Assembly: GCA_005789825.1 (NCBI GenBank)
Contig: SXWY01000154.1
Span: 1-54,708 of the forward strand
Reading direction: 5' to 3'
Length of the DNA: 54,708 nt
Source of the DNA: Burkholderiales bacterium
Lineage (GTDB): Bacteria; Pseudomonadota; Gammaproteobacteria; Burkholderiales; Burkholderiaceae_C
Positions 34,384 to 43,043 of this stretch are shown piece after piece. Made by a program: the position numbers and the translations under genes. How positions within the stretch are numbered: position 1 is the stretch's first letter; every line of letters begins with the position of its first letter. The notes below the pieces were generated by a model. It did no database searches. It was not told the DNA's origin and saw only the letters and a program-made list of their open reading frames with translations.

Positions 34384-35433
34384 TCACTGTGGATCTTGGT
34401 TGAGCACCGTGATGCTCATGCGGCGGTTGCGCGGATCGAACTTGTCCTTCGGATTGAAAGGATCGGTATCAGCCACGCCCTCGATGCGGGTGAAGCGGTC
34501 TTCCTTGATGCCTTTTTTCTGCAGCAGTTGTCGGGTGACCTCGGCGCGCTCCGCTGACAGCGACCAGTTGTTCTTGCCTTCAGGGTTTTGGAAAGGCACC
34601 GCATCGGTGTGGCCCCGAATGGCGACTTTGTTGGGCATGTCTGCCAAAGAAGCTGCCACTTCGCTGATCAATGCCGCCGCCTTGCCTTGCATGCCCACAC
34701 CACCGCTGGGGAACATGGCGAAATCGGCTTTGTCGATGATTTCGATACGCAAACCTTCTTTGTCGCGGGTAATGGACACTTGGTCTTTGATCTGCTCGAA
34801 CTTTTTGTTTTCGGCCAATTTTTCCTTGATGTCTTTTTCCAGCTTCTCAAAATTTTCTTTGTCTTGCTGCTCGGCAATTTCTTTGCGTTGTTCTTTGGTC
34901 AACTGGTCAGGGTCGCTGCCACCTTCGCTCTTGCCTGTGCCAGACGTTGGGTCCTTGGCTTCGTTTTCGTTTTCAGGTCCAGGGTCGGTGTCTGGGTTGG
35001 GGCCGCCCTCCGATTTGGGTGTGAGCCTCTCGAGCAAACCGGTTTGCCGCATGGCATAGGGAAACGCATCCGGATCGATGATGGAGCGCCCGCCGAGCAC
35101 ACCGTTGGAACCCGCCAATTGGCCGACGGGTGTCAAGCTGTGTGAGGTGGGTTTGAAATAGTCGGCAATGCTTTTGCGTTGGTCGGCATTGGATGCGCCC
35201 AACAACCACATCAACAAGAAGAACGCCATCATGGCGGTCATCATGTCGGCCAGCGCAATTTTCCAGGCGCCGCCGTGGGCACCGCCATGCCCATCTTCAA
35301 TTTTCTTGATGATGATGACTGGCGCAAGCGCTTCTGACGCAGCAGGCGCTTCTGCGGGTACCTCGGCCGGCGAGTCCGTGGGCGGCGCGTTGGGATCGAC
35401 CTCCGCCAGCGGTTGGGCTTGCTCGTCGGCCAT
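34384..35433 (-). CDS. motB: Flagellar stator protein MotB
   Basis: A 349-residue stator subunit. A long Pro/Ala-rich cytoplasmic N-terminus precedes a single membrane helix (ADMMTAMMAFFLLMWLLG). Asp63 in LADMMTAMM corresponds to the ion-binding Asp of MotB. A charged linker follows, and the C-terminal OmpA-like domain has VAIRGHTDAVPF, WSLSAERAEVTRQLLQ and RRMSITVL. It anchors the stator to peptidoglycan. It is 2 bp after motA. It converges on the sigma54 activator with a short gap. Confidence 0.95.
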   Translation of the reverse strand: MADEQAQPLAEVDPNAPPTDSPAEVPAEAPAASEALAPVIIIKKIEDGHGGAHGGAWKIALADMMTAMMAFFLLMWLLGASNADQRKSIADYFKPTSHSLTPVGQLAGSNGVLGGRSIIDPDAFPYAMRQTGLLERLTPKSEGGPNPDTDPGPENENEAKDPTSGTGKSEGGSDPDQLTKEQRKEIAEQQDKENFEKLEKDIKEKLAENKKFEQIKDQVSITRDKEGLRIEIIDKADFAMFPSGGVGMQGKAAALISEVAASLADMPNKVAIRGHTDAVPFQNPEGKNNWSLSAERAEVTRQLLQKKGIKEDRFTRIEGVADTDPFNPKDKFDPRNRRMSITVLNQDPQ

Positions 35434-35435
35434 GT

Positions 35436-36296
35436 TTATTTGCCTCGCATGCCGTCAAAAATTTCGCCGAACGACGGCTTGTTGTGGTGGTTGATCACCG
35501 ATCGGGCCGCCTCAATCACCAGGGGCATCGGGTGGCCATGCAAATTGGCAACGATGAGTTGTTGCACACACTTGAAAATTTCGCCGTCCTCTTCAACCAC
35601 CTGGGCAATGCGAATGGCAAAAGGACCGGCAATACCGTAGGCCAACAACACGCCCATGAACGTACCCACGAGCGCAGAACCGATCAAGGCACCCAAAACT
35701 GGCGGCGGCTGATCGATAGCACCCATGGTTTTCACCACACCCAACACACAAGCCACAATGCCCAACGCAGGCAAAGCGCCCTCCATGGAGGCCCAGAACG
35801 TGGCATTCATGCCTTCATGGTGCTGGTGGTTTTTGATCGAGGCGGTCATCACGTCTTCCACCGCATACGGGCTCAAATTTCCTGAGGACACCACCATCAA
35901 GCGGATGGTGTCGCAAATCAAATCAAGCAATGCGTGGTCTTGAAGAATAGGCGGGTATTCGGCAAAGATCGCACTGGACTCGGGGTTTTCAATGTGCGGC
36001 TCTAAGGCCACTGCGCCTTCGGCTTTGAGCGTTTTCAATATTTTGGACACCACCAGTATGACCGCCAAGTAATCTTCTTTGTGGTATTTGGGGCCTTTGA
36101 AAACCTTGCCAGCCGCTGCAAAACCAGTGCCTACGCCTGCCTTGCTGTTGCCAATGAGGGCCGCACCAACGGCCGCGCCAAAAATGGACACAAATTCGAA
36201 CGGAGCCGCGGCAATAATAGGGGCCATGTCGCCGCCGTGGACGATGTACACGCCAAATACGCAAGCGAACAAAACCAATAAACCTACTGCTCCCAT
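35436..36296 (-). CDS. motA: Flagellar stator protein MotA
   Basis: About 286 residues with four membrane helices: the first pair at the N-terminus (LLVLFACVFGVYIVHGG and FVSIFGAAVGAALIG) and the second pair around ALPALGIVACVLGVV and LIGSALVGTFMGVLLAYG. The cytoplasmic loop includes YPPILQDHALLDLICDTIR, and the conserved PALGIVACVLGVVK carries the Pro of the ion channel. The ATG at 36296 has GGAG about 6 nt upstream; a TTG 12 bp earlier lies on the ribosome site itself. It forms the ion channel with MotB immediately downstream. Confidence 0.95.
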   Translation of the reverse strand: MGAVGLLVLFACVFGVYIVHGGDMAPIIAAAPFEFVSIFGAAVGAALIGNSKAGVGTGFAAAGKVFKGPKYHKEDYLAVILVVSKILKTLKAEGAVALEPHIENPESSAIFAEYPPILQDHALLDLICDTIRLMVVSSGNLSPYAVEDVMTASIKNHQHHEGMNATFWASMEGALPALGIVACVLGVVKTMGAIDQPPPVLGALIGSALVGTFMGVLLAYGIAGPFAIRIAQVVEEDGEIFKCVQQLIVANLHGHPMPLVIEAARSVINHHNKPSFGEIFDGMRGK

Positions 36297-36314
36297 TTTC
36301 AACTCCAAGTGTTA

Positions 36315-36345
36315 AAGCAAACGGGGCCGAACGACCCCATTGCTT
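36315..36345 (-). terminator. Possible terminator after fliS
   Basis: GCAA, a small bulge and GGGG pair with CCCC and TTGC across an 8-nt loop between fliS and motA. On the minus strand the stem is followed by only TTT. It could separate fliS from motAB transcription, but the short T run leaves it doubtful. Confidence 0.35.
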
Positions 36346-36403
36346 CAGATCTGATGCTCAGAGAGTACCCGAAAAACAGTACCCAACACGACACACCATG
36401 TTT

Positions 36404-36826
36404 TCAATTCACGGCCATGCTCGCTTGTTGCGAACGTGGAATCAACTCAGGCACAGACTCCCATGCACTGCGAATTTCAATCATCAAGCCGTAGATTTCT
36501 TCCAAGGCCTCTAAATCGTTTCTAGCATTAACGTGTAACAACCGACGTGTCACATAGTTATAAAGTTCATCCAAATTCTTGGCCAACTCGCCACCTTTTT
36601 CAAAGTCCAACGCACCTTGCAAACCCAGCACAATGCGGCTGGCGCGGGTAATGGCTTTGGATTTTTCGGCGATGTTGTTGTGCTGAATATGGCCTTTGGC
36701 GGCTGACATGCTTTCGATCAGGCCGTCAAACAGCATTTGAATCAGTTCAACACTGCTGGCCTTGGACACGCCGGTACTGACCTTGACTTGTCCGTAGGAT
36801 TCGATGGCACGGTGATTGGCTCTCAT
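36404..36826 (-). CDS. fliS: Flagellin export chaperone FliS
   Basis: A 140-residue helical protein with FliS features. The early YGQVKVSTGVSKASSVELIQ and MLFDGLIESMSAAKGHI form the first helices, LGLQGALDFEKGGELAKNL is the conserved middle, and LYNYVTRRLLHVNARND is diagnostic. FliS binds the C-terminal end of flagellin before export. It lies away from fliC and fliD, between motA and the fliA block, with its own sigma28 promoter just upstream. That suits coordinated late expression. Confidence 0.94.
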   Translation of the reverse strand: MRANHRAIESYGQVKVSTGVSKASSVELIQMLFDGLIESMSAAKGHIQHNNIAEKSKAITRASRIVLGLQGALDFEKGGELAKNLDELYNYVTRRLLHVNARNDLEALEEIYGLMIEIRSAWESVPELIPRSQQASMAVN

Positions 36827-36863
36827 TGCATAGGCTCCAGTTAATCAATCTTTGACAAAGAAT

Positions 36864-36890
36864 GATTCGGAGCCATAGCGGCTAACTTGA
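36864..36890 (-). promoter_or_regulatory. FliA (sigma28) promoter of fliS
   Basis: TCAAGTTA (36890-36883), 11 nt and TCCGAATC (36871-36864) on the minus strand resemble the fliD and fliC promoters in both halves. It lies about 40 bp upstream of the fliS ATG. Confidence 0.7.
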
Positions 36891-36917
36891 GAGTTTGTGT
36901 GAAATTGCATGCCTGGC

Positions 36918-37688
36918 TCACGCTGGAATAGGTTTGGCTTCTTGTGCTGGCTCGGCCACCACCGGGCTGGCCATCGTGGCCGCCACGGGGTTGGCGGGCT
37001 GCGCGGTGGGCAGGCTCGACAAATCGGGTTGCAACACAGTGGGCTCGTGCGTCAGTGCCGGTTCGCTGGCAGCTTCTACCGGCGCTGGCGTGGCCGCCGC
37101 AAAAGCGTCTTCTTCCGGCGGCAACTCAGGGTTTTCACCTTCTTCAGGGTGGATCAACAAAGTGGCGGAATACGCTTCAGTCAAGCCCACACCAATGCGG
37201 GCATAAATCATGGCGGTGACTTGGTCGAGCGATTGCTGAATACGCAACACATCGTCAGCATTGCCTTTGGCGAAGTCCACACCCGCCTGATAAATACTGG
37301 CCAAGTGGTGCATGGGCAACCAAGACTCCAAGGAACCACGCGGTGTCGGAATCATGCGGTTGTTGGTCGGCACACCTGCGGTGCCTGCCTTGCTGTGTTT
37401 ATAGCCTTCCATGAACACCTGCTCGATATGCTGTCGCAACACGGGTTCGTAATGCGGTTTGAGGGTGCCCACAAATTTGGCGTCGACGCCCGGCACAGGA
37501 ATGCCACTCATCGCGTCCCACAGGCTTTTGCCTGACAACTCGCCAAACAAACCATCGTTGTAGGTTTGTGGCAAATCGGGTTTGGCATAACTTTGGTAGA
37601 TCACATTCACTTTATCAATGATGTAGAGCACCAAAATAAATACCAGCAACAAACCCCAAGCCAGAAATAATTGGAAAAAACTGTTCAT
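36918..37688 (-). CDS. Unknown membrane-anchored protein in the fliA operon
   Basis: A 256-residue protein with an N-terminal membrane helix (FFQLFLAWGLLLVFILVLY). A soluble domain of about 150 residues follows (WDAMSGIPVPGVDAKF, ESWLPMHHLASIYQAGVDF). The C-terminal tail from about residue 185 is Pro/Ala/Glu-rich. No known family is recognised. It overlaps the fliA stop by 4 bp (ATGA), so it is translated with fliA. A role in the flagellar apparatus or at the cell pole is suggested only by operon membership with flhF, fleN and fliA. Confidence 0.75.
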   Translation of the reverse strand: MNSFFQLFLAWGLLLVFILVLYIIDKVNVIYQSYAKPDLPQTYNDGLFGELSGKSLWDAMSGIPVPGVDAKFVGTLKPHYEPVLRQHIEQVFMEGYKHSKAGTAGVPTNNRMIPTPRGSLESWLPMHHLASIYQAGVDFAKGNADDVLRIQQSLDQVTAMIYARIGVGLTEAYSATLLIHPEEGENPELPPEEDAFAAATPAPVEAASEPALTHEPTVLQPDLSSLPTAQPANPVAATMASPVVAEPAQEAKPIPA

Positions 37689-38440
37689 CTTGCCCTCCTG
37701 CCTGATGTACCAGCGGAATGCCCATCGACTTGCAAAGTGCCGCGCAATTTCTTCACCACGGCAGACAAAATTTGACTCACGCGTGACTCACTGACTTCCA
37801 GCACTTCGCCGATTTCTTTCAAGTTCAATTCTTCAACGTAATAGAGTTGCATCACCAGTTGTTCACGCTCTGGCAAATCGGCAATCGCATCGGTCACGGC
37901 TTGCATGAATTCGGCCTCTTCCACCATCACATCCGGCTGGTGTGAAGCGTCATCGGCAATGCCCATGACTTCTTCGGTGACCACTTCCAGCGAATAGGTT
38001 TCAAAGCGTCTGGCCTTGCCGCGTTCTTTTTGGAAGTCTTCCAAATCTTTGCCCATGTATTCGGCAATTTCCGCTTGGGTGGGCGCACGGCCCAGCTCAG
38101 CCGACAAGGCATGCAAGGTCTCGTTATGTTCTTTGTTAAAGGCCACGGCTGAGCGCGGTAAAAAAGACAAGCGCCTGACTTCGTCGAGCATGGCACCGCG
38201 CACACGGCTGTGGGCAAAGTTTTCAAAGTCCACGCCTTTGGTGGCGTCAAACACACGGGAAGCTTCGAGCAAGCCCATCATGCCGACTTGAATCAATTCA
38301 TCCAATTCCATGTAGGCAGGAACCCGGGCTTTCAAATGCAAAGCGACGCGTTTGACCAAACCTAAATGGTTGAGCACCAGTTCTTCGCCTTGCGGCCTGG
38401 CCTGGCTGTACATCTGCATGGGGGTCAAGGTACGCATCAT
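37685..38440 (-). CDS. fliA: Flagellar RNA polymerase sigma factor FliA (sigma28)
   Basis: About 251 residues with all sigma28 regions. Region 2 contains YMELDELIQVGMMGLLEASR and DFENFAHSRVRGAMLDEVRR. Region 3 contains LGRAPTQAEIAEYMGKDLED. Region 4 contains LPEREQLVMQLYYVEELN and LKEIGEVLEVSESRVSQIL. The ATG at 38440 overlaps the fleN stop as ATGA, indicating coupling; the open frame extends 28 codons further into fleN but is not needed. It directs the late promoters before fliC, flaG, fliD and fliS and is inhibited by FlgM. Confidence 0.96.
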   Translation of the reverse strand: MMRTLTPMQMYSQARPQGEELVLNHLGLVKRVALHLKARVPAYMELDELIQVGMMGLLEASRVFDATKGVDFENFAHSRVRGAMLDEVRRLSFLPRSAVAFNKEHNETLHALSAELGRAPTQAEIAEYMGKDLEDFQKERGKARRFETYSLEVVTEEVMGIADDASHQPDVMVEEAEFMQAVTDAIADLPEREQLVMQLYYVEELNLKEIGEVLEVSESRVSQILSAVVKKLRGTLQVDGHSAGTSGRRAR

Positions 38441-39261
38441 TGATTCACACTGCTTTTCAGCAGCCGCTCCATGAAAAATTGCAAACCACCCGACGGGTGA
38501 TCGATGGGCCTGAGCTGAGTGCACAACTCTGCCAGCCTGCGAAAGTCACGGGCAGCCGCTGTACCGGGTGCCAACTCCATGACCGATTGGTATTTTTTGA
38601 GAGCGGCTAACACCATTTCATCGCGCTCGATGGCGGTGAGGTAGTGGATGGATTCATTCAGAAAACGCATACAAACATCATTCAAACGCTGGTAGAGCTT
38701 CCAGCCTTGTGTTTGTGTGTCGACCAAATTGGGAACCAGGTAGATCTCGTCCAAGTGCATTTCCTGCGACATCACTTTGATCGTGCCGTAAGCATCTGCA
38801 ATGGAAGAAGGATCGTCTTGCACCACCACCAAGCGGCGGTGGCAGGCAGAGAGAAAAGCCAACACAGACGGTGAAATGCCTGCGGCCACGTCCACGATCA
38901 AGTAATCGACGCTCTTGCCCAAGTTACTGAAGGCTTGCACGATGCTGGCCGCCTGAATGTGGCTGAGTGCAGCCAACTCTTGCATGCCCGATGCGCCGGG
39001 AATCAATTGAATGCCCTGGCGAGTTTTGAGGGTGATTTCTTCCAGCGTTTTTTGGCCGGCGAGGAAATGGCTGAGGTTGTATTCGGCGCGTGCGCCCAAA
39101 GCGATTTGCGCATTGGCCAAGCCCAGATCGGCGTCAAACAACATGACATCATGGCCACGCTGCGCCAACGCCACGGCAAGGTTGATCGCCACCGTGGTTT
39201 TGCCTACCCCGCCCTTGCCGCTGGCAATGCCGATGACCTCGGTGGTTTTAAGCTTGCTCAT
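38437..39261 (-). CDS. fleN: Flagellar number regulator FleN/FlhG (MinD-like ATPase)
   Basis: A 274-residue ParA/MinD-family ATPase. The deviant Walker A motif SGKGGVGKTTVAINL lies near residue 14, followed by FDADLGLANAQIALG. The later text DYLIVDVAAGISPSVLAFLS and VVVQDDPSSIADAYGTIK is typical of FleN/FlhG. It limits flagellar number, commonly by restraining the sigma54 activator, and acts with FlhF. It overlaps flhF by 14 bp and fliA by 4 bp. Confidence 0.94.
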   Translation of the reverse strand: MSKLKTTEVIGIASGKGGVGKTTVAINLAVALAQRGHDVMLFDADLGLANAQIALGARAEYNLSHFLAGQKTLEEITLKTRQGIQLIPGASGMQELAALSHIQAASIVQAFSNLGKSVDYLIVDVAAGISPSVLAFLSACHRRLVVVQDDPSSIADAYGTIKVMSQEMHLDEIYLVPNLVDTQTQGWKLYQRLNDVCMRFLNESIHYLTAIERDEMVLAALKKYQSVMELAPGTAAARDFRRLAELCTQLRPIDHPSGGLQFFMERLLKSSVNQ

Positions 39262-40693
39262 GCGCTACCCCTGTGTGCTGTGCCGCCAATCGGCTGATTC
39301 TGGCAGATGCCATGGCCATGGTGCTGCGAAAATCTTCCTGCGCGCTGTCGATGTGATGCGCTGTCAATTGGTTCAGCGCAAGACCGACCAGTTCTTCGAC
39401 CTGCCATTGGCGGCTCCAGTCACCCGTGCGGTCTCCTCGGCTGACATGGCTGACGCCGACATGGCCTTCGGTGAGCACTTGAATCAGCGACCACGGTTGG
39501 CTGGCTTCATCGAGCTTGCTGACCATCAGGCTTTGCCACTGTATGTGTTGTGTCGAAAGCAAGCGGCGTAGCAGCGATTGCGACGCATCAGCGGGCACCA
39601 CCACATGGAATTGTGCGCTGGCTGCGATGCCTGCAATTTCCGCCACACGCTCTGCCATTTGTACCCCTGGGGTGTCGATCACAATGCATTTGCGGTGGCC
39701 GTGTTCTTCCAACAGCAACTTCAACATGGTGATGTTGGTGGCTCGGAAGCAGTCGACGCCCGACTGAGCGCTGAGCAATTGGGTCTGGTTCCAAGCGCCA
39801 GCACGCTGGTCGCTGAAACTGATCACAGCCACTTGTTCGCTGCCCAAGCTGACACTGGCTTGTTGAGCCATGCGTGCCACCATCAAGGATTTGCCTGAAC
39901 CCGAAGGGCCTGCCAACACATGGATGCCTGTGTCAGGGACGGTGACATGGGTTTGTTGCATTGAGTGGCACAACTGGCGGCGAATTTCTTCGATCGCTGG
40001 TTCCACTTCTTCAAAACTTTGGATGCTGTCGATCAACAATGCCCGCAAGGCCACGGGAATGGCGGCTTCTTGCAATGCGTTGCGCAGCGGATGCAAATTG
40101 CGCGAGAGACCTGCGCCTTGCCAAGCCATTTGCTGGCTGAGCTTGAATTCTTTGCGCAACACGGCCAGCTCTTCGCGCACCATGTCGACGATTTCGCGGC
40201 TGCGTTGCTTGTCGCGTTCTTCTTGTGCAGCCAGCAATTTTTCAGCGGCCACGGCGTCAACAGCCACCACGGGTGCAGGGCTGGCAGACGGCGCTGTTTG
40301 GGGCGCGGCGACTTTGGCAGACTCGGCCACCACTTCGGAGGTGGCTTGGGATTTCAATTGGGCGGCGGGTACAAACCCATCCGAGGATGTGGCTTTGACA
40401 GGTTTGCCCTGGCGTTTTTGGCGGGTCATGGTGTCGTCCAACACTTGGCCAAAAGTGGCGGGGGATTCATCGAGCACTGGCTTGTCTGACAACGCATATG
40501 TCTTCTCGGTCGGTGCAAAAGTTTCAGCCACCGCTGTTTCTGCGTCCAAAGGTGCGACATCCACCGCCACGATCAATTCGGTTTGCCCGCGGACTTTGCT
40601 GCTGGAGATGACGAGCACGTCAGGTCCATACAAAGCCACCGCTTTTTCATTGGCGGCCCGGGTATCGCGTGCCAGAATTCTTTTGAGTTCCAT
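39248..40693 (-). CDS. flhF: Flagellar placement GTPase FlhF (SRP family)
   Basis: A 481-residue SRP-type GTPase. The N-terminal basic region MELKRILARDTRAANEKAV is characteristic of FlhF. A Pro/Ala-rich linker leads to the N and G domains, with the P-loop as GPSGSGKS at about 262-269 (often GPTGVGKT), VIDTPGVQMAERV for G3 and MVSKLDEASQPWSL for G4. FlhF directs the pole where flagella form. With fleN downstream it suggests polar or few flagella. The unusual P-loop is worth noting but does not disrupt the GK(S/T) core. Confidence 0.93.
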   Translation of the reverse strand: MELKRILARDTRAANEKAVALYGPDVLVISSSKVRGQTELIVAVDVAPLDAETAVAETFAPTEKTYALSDKPVLDESPATFGQVLDDTMTRQKRQGKPVKATSSDGFVPAAQLKSQATSEVVAESAKVAAPQTAPSASPAPVVAVDAVAAEKLLAAQEERDKQRSREIVDMVREELAVLRKEFKLSQQMAWQGAGLSRNLHPLRNALQEAAIPVALRALLIDSIQSFEEVEPAIEEIRRQLCHSMQQTHVTVPDTGIHVLAGPSGSGKSLMVARMAQQASVSLGSEQVAVISFSDQRAGAWNQTQLLSAQSGVDCFRATNITMLKLLLEEHGHRKCIVIDTPGVQMAERVAEIAGIAASAQFHVVVPADASQSLLRRLLSTQHIQWQSLMVSKLDEASQPWSLIQVLTEGHVGVSHVSRGDRTGDWSRQWQVEELVGLALNQLTAHHIDSAQEDFRSTMAMASARISRLAAQHTGVAHEQA

Positions 40694-40726
40694 GGTATTT
40701 CTCGCAGGTCAGTGTTTTTATGTCAA

Positions 40727-42829
40727 TCAATTTCGGTTCAAGGCATTCACGGTGTGAATCACTTTGACAGCTTGGTCATCCGGAATTTCGCTGTAAGACA
40801 GCACGGTCAAATCGTTCACGCGGAATCGCACCGCTTTGGACAACCAGCCGCGAATCAGTGGCGACACCACCAACACCGCTGCATGTCCTTCTTCTTCCAT
40901 GGCGCGAGCGCCTTGGCGCAATGAACTGAACAGGTTTTCGGCCAAATTGGGTTCGAGCACCACCGGTTGCCCGGGTTGGCTTTGCTGCAACACGTTATGC
41001 AACAGTTGTTCCAGGCTGGGCTCGAGTGTCATCACTGACAAATTGTTGGATTCATCGACCAGCGCTTGCATGATCATGCGGCCGAGTTTGGGACGCACAG
41101 AGGCCGCCAGTTGTTCAGGGTCGGTGCTGCGGGCAGCGGCTTCGGTCAAGGTTTCGACGATAGAGCGCATGTCGCGGATGGACACGCCCTCGCCCAGCAA
41201 CTGCTGCAACACACGGGTGACCACACCCAGGCTGAGTTTGCCTGGCACGAGTTCTTCGACCAACTTCGGCGATTTGGCCGACAACTTGTCCAGCAGTTGC
41301 TGTACTTCGTCATGGCTCAACAAATCGGCCGAGTTCTCGCGCAATACTTTGTTCAAGTGGGTGGCAATGGCGGTGCTGGCGTCCACGACGGTGTAACCCA
41401 AGGTGCGGGCCACATCGCGCTGTGACGGTTCGATCCACACGGCTTCGAGTCCGAACGCTGGTTCGCGTGTCGGCACGCCTTGCAGTTCGCCATACACCTG
41501 TCCGGGGTTGATCGCGAGTTCACGACCCACTTTGATTTCACCCTTGCCACGCACCACGCCTTTGAGCACGATGTTGTAGCTGTCGGGGTCGATGTTCAAA
41601 TCATCGCGGATGCGAACCGGTTGCACCAAAAAGCCCAGTTCGGCGGACAATTTTTTACGCACGCCTTTGACGCGGCTCATCAGTTCACCGCCGGTTTCGG
41701 GGTTGACCAAGGGAATCAAGCCATAGCCAATTTCCAAACCGATCAAATCGACCTGGTCGACATCGTCCCAGTCCAAATCTTTGGTGGCTTCAGAGGTAGC
41801 CGCGGCTTGCGCCACAGCTTCTTGGGTGGCTTCTTCTTCCACCTCACTTTTGATCACCAACAAGCCCAGACCGGCCGTGACAGCAGCCAAGCTGATGAAC
41901 ATCAAATGGGGCATGCCGGGCACCAAGCCCAAGATCACCAAGATGATGGCTGAAATAAACAGCGCCGACGGGTTGGCCAATTGCGACCCGGCTTGCTCGG
42001 AAATGGACTCGGTCGTGGTGACACGGGTGACGATGATGGCGGTGGCCAACGACAACAACAAGGAAGGGATTTGCGCCACCAAGCCGTCGCCGATGGTCAA
42101 CAGTGTGTAGATCTTGCCTGCTTCAGATGCCGACAAATCATGTTGGATCATGCCAATCGCCAAACCACCGATCAAGTTGATCATCAGAATCAACAAACCA
42201 GCGATGGCGTCACCGCTGACAAATTTAGAAGCACCGTCCATGGCACCAAAGAAATCCGACTCTTGCGCGAGTTCTTCGCGGCGTTTTTTGGCGGTGGCCT
42301 GGTCAATCACCCCGGCATTCAAATCCGCGTCAATCGACATTTGTTTGCCAGGCATGGCATCCAAGGTGAAACGGGCATTCACTTCAGACACCCGGCCCGC
42401 ACCTTTGGTCACCACAATGAAGTTGATGATCATCAAAATAGCAAAAATGATGAAACCCACCGCATAATTTCCAGCGATCACGAATTCGCCAAATGCGGCC
42501 ACCACTTTGCCAGCGGCCTCATGGCCCGTATGGCCTTCCACCAAAATAATACGGGTGGACGCCACATTCAATCCCAAACGCAGCATGGTGGCAAACAACA
42601 AGACCGTGGGAAATGACGAGAAATCCAGTGGCTTGCGGGTATTGATGGCGATCATGATGATCACCAAGCTCGCCACAATATTGAAAGTAAACAAAAAGTC
42701 CAGCAAAAGCGGTGGCAACGGCAGCACCAACATGGCCATGATCATCAACACCAGGACGGGAATCCCCAGACCGGTGTAGTCAAACTTGGCCAAGTTCTGT
42801 CGAATCGTTGACAGGCTCAAAGTGCTCAT
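40727..42829 (-). CDS. flhA: Flagellar export gate protein FlhA
   Basis: A 700-residue export gate component of normal length. The N-terminal half has about eight membrane helices, beginning IPVLVLMIMAMLVLPLPPLL. The FHIPEP signature region reads GRVSEVNARFTLDAMPGKQM then SIDADLNAG. The cytoplasmic C-terminal half (from about 350) ends with the chaperone-docking region. It forms the nonameric ring that drives export of rod, hook and filament subunits. A near-perfect sigma54 promoter lies upstream. It starts the minus-strand series flhA-flhF-fleN-fliA and is divergent from fliK. Confidence 0.97.
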   Translation of the reverse strand: MSTLSLSTIRQNLAKFDYTGLGIPVLVLMIMAMLVLPLPPLLLDFLFTFNIVASLVIIMIAINTRKPLDFSSFPTVLLFATMLRLGLNVASTRIILVEGHTGHEAAGKVVAAFGEFVIAGNYAVGFIIFAILMIINFIVVTKGAGRVSEVNARFTLDAMPGKQMSIDADLNAGVIDQATAKKRREELAQESDFFGAMDGASKFVSGDAIAGLLILMINLIGGLAIGMIQHDLSASEAGKIYTLLTIGDGLVAQIPSLLLSLATAIIVTRVTTTESISEQAGSQLANPSALFISAIILVILGLVPGMPHLMFISLAAVTAGLGLLVIKSEVEEEATQEAVAQAAATSEATKDLDWDDVDQVDLIGLEIGYGLIPLVNPETGGELMSRVKGVRKKLSAELGFLVQPVRIRDDLNIDPDSYNIVLKGVVRGKGEIKVGRELAINPGQVYGELQGVPTREPAFGLEAVWIEPSQRDVARTLGYTVVDASTAIATHLNKVLRENSADLLSHDEVQQLLDKLSAKSPKLVEELVPGKLSLGVVTRVLQQLLGEGVSIRDMRSIVETLTEAAARSTDPEQLAASVRPKLGRMIMQALVDESNNLSVMTLEPSLEQLLHNVLQQSQPGQPVVLEPNLAENLFSSLRQGARAMEEEGHAAVLVVSPLIRGWLSKAVRFRVNDLTVLSYSEIPDDQAVKVIHTVNALNRN

Positions 42830-42903
42830 TGTGGCTTTTCTCTGGTTTTTGAAACGTTAAGAATTCAATTTTTCTGGTTTTTTCAGAACCATCGAACAGG
42901 TCA

Positions 42904-42919
42904 AGCAATGGATGTGCCA
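42904..42919 (-). promoter_or_regulatory. Sigma54 (RpoN) promoter of flhA-flhF-fleN-fliA
   Basis: On the minus strand TGGCACATCCATTGCT has GG and GC 10 nt apart, TGGCAC at -24 and TTGCT at -12. It lies about 75 bp upstream of flhA and would place fliA under the sigma54 activator. Confidence 0.88.
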
Positions 42920-42990
42920 GCCATGTGTTTGTGCTGGTTGGGCTTTTCTTGGCTTGCGGCAGCCAGTACTGGCAGCGGCAAGCTATTTCC

Positions 42991-43006
42991 AGTCACGTTT
43001 CTTGCT
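42991..43006 (+). promoter_or_regulatory. Near-consensus sigma54 promoter of fliKLMN
   Basis: AGTCACGTTTCTTGCT matches TGGCACG, N4, TTGCT except at the first and third bases, so the normally invariant GG is GT. It lies about 38 bp before the fliK start. The rest of the match is unusually good, so a weak or altered sigma54 promoter is plausible. Confidence 0.5.
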
Positions 43007-43043
43007 TAGCAGAAGGTATCTTTCAAGACAACACTGAACGGAT

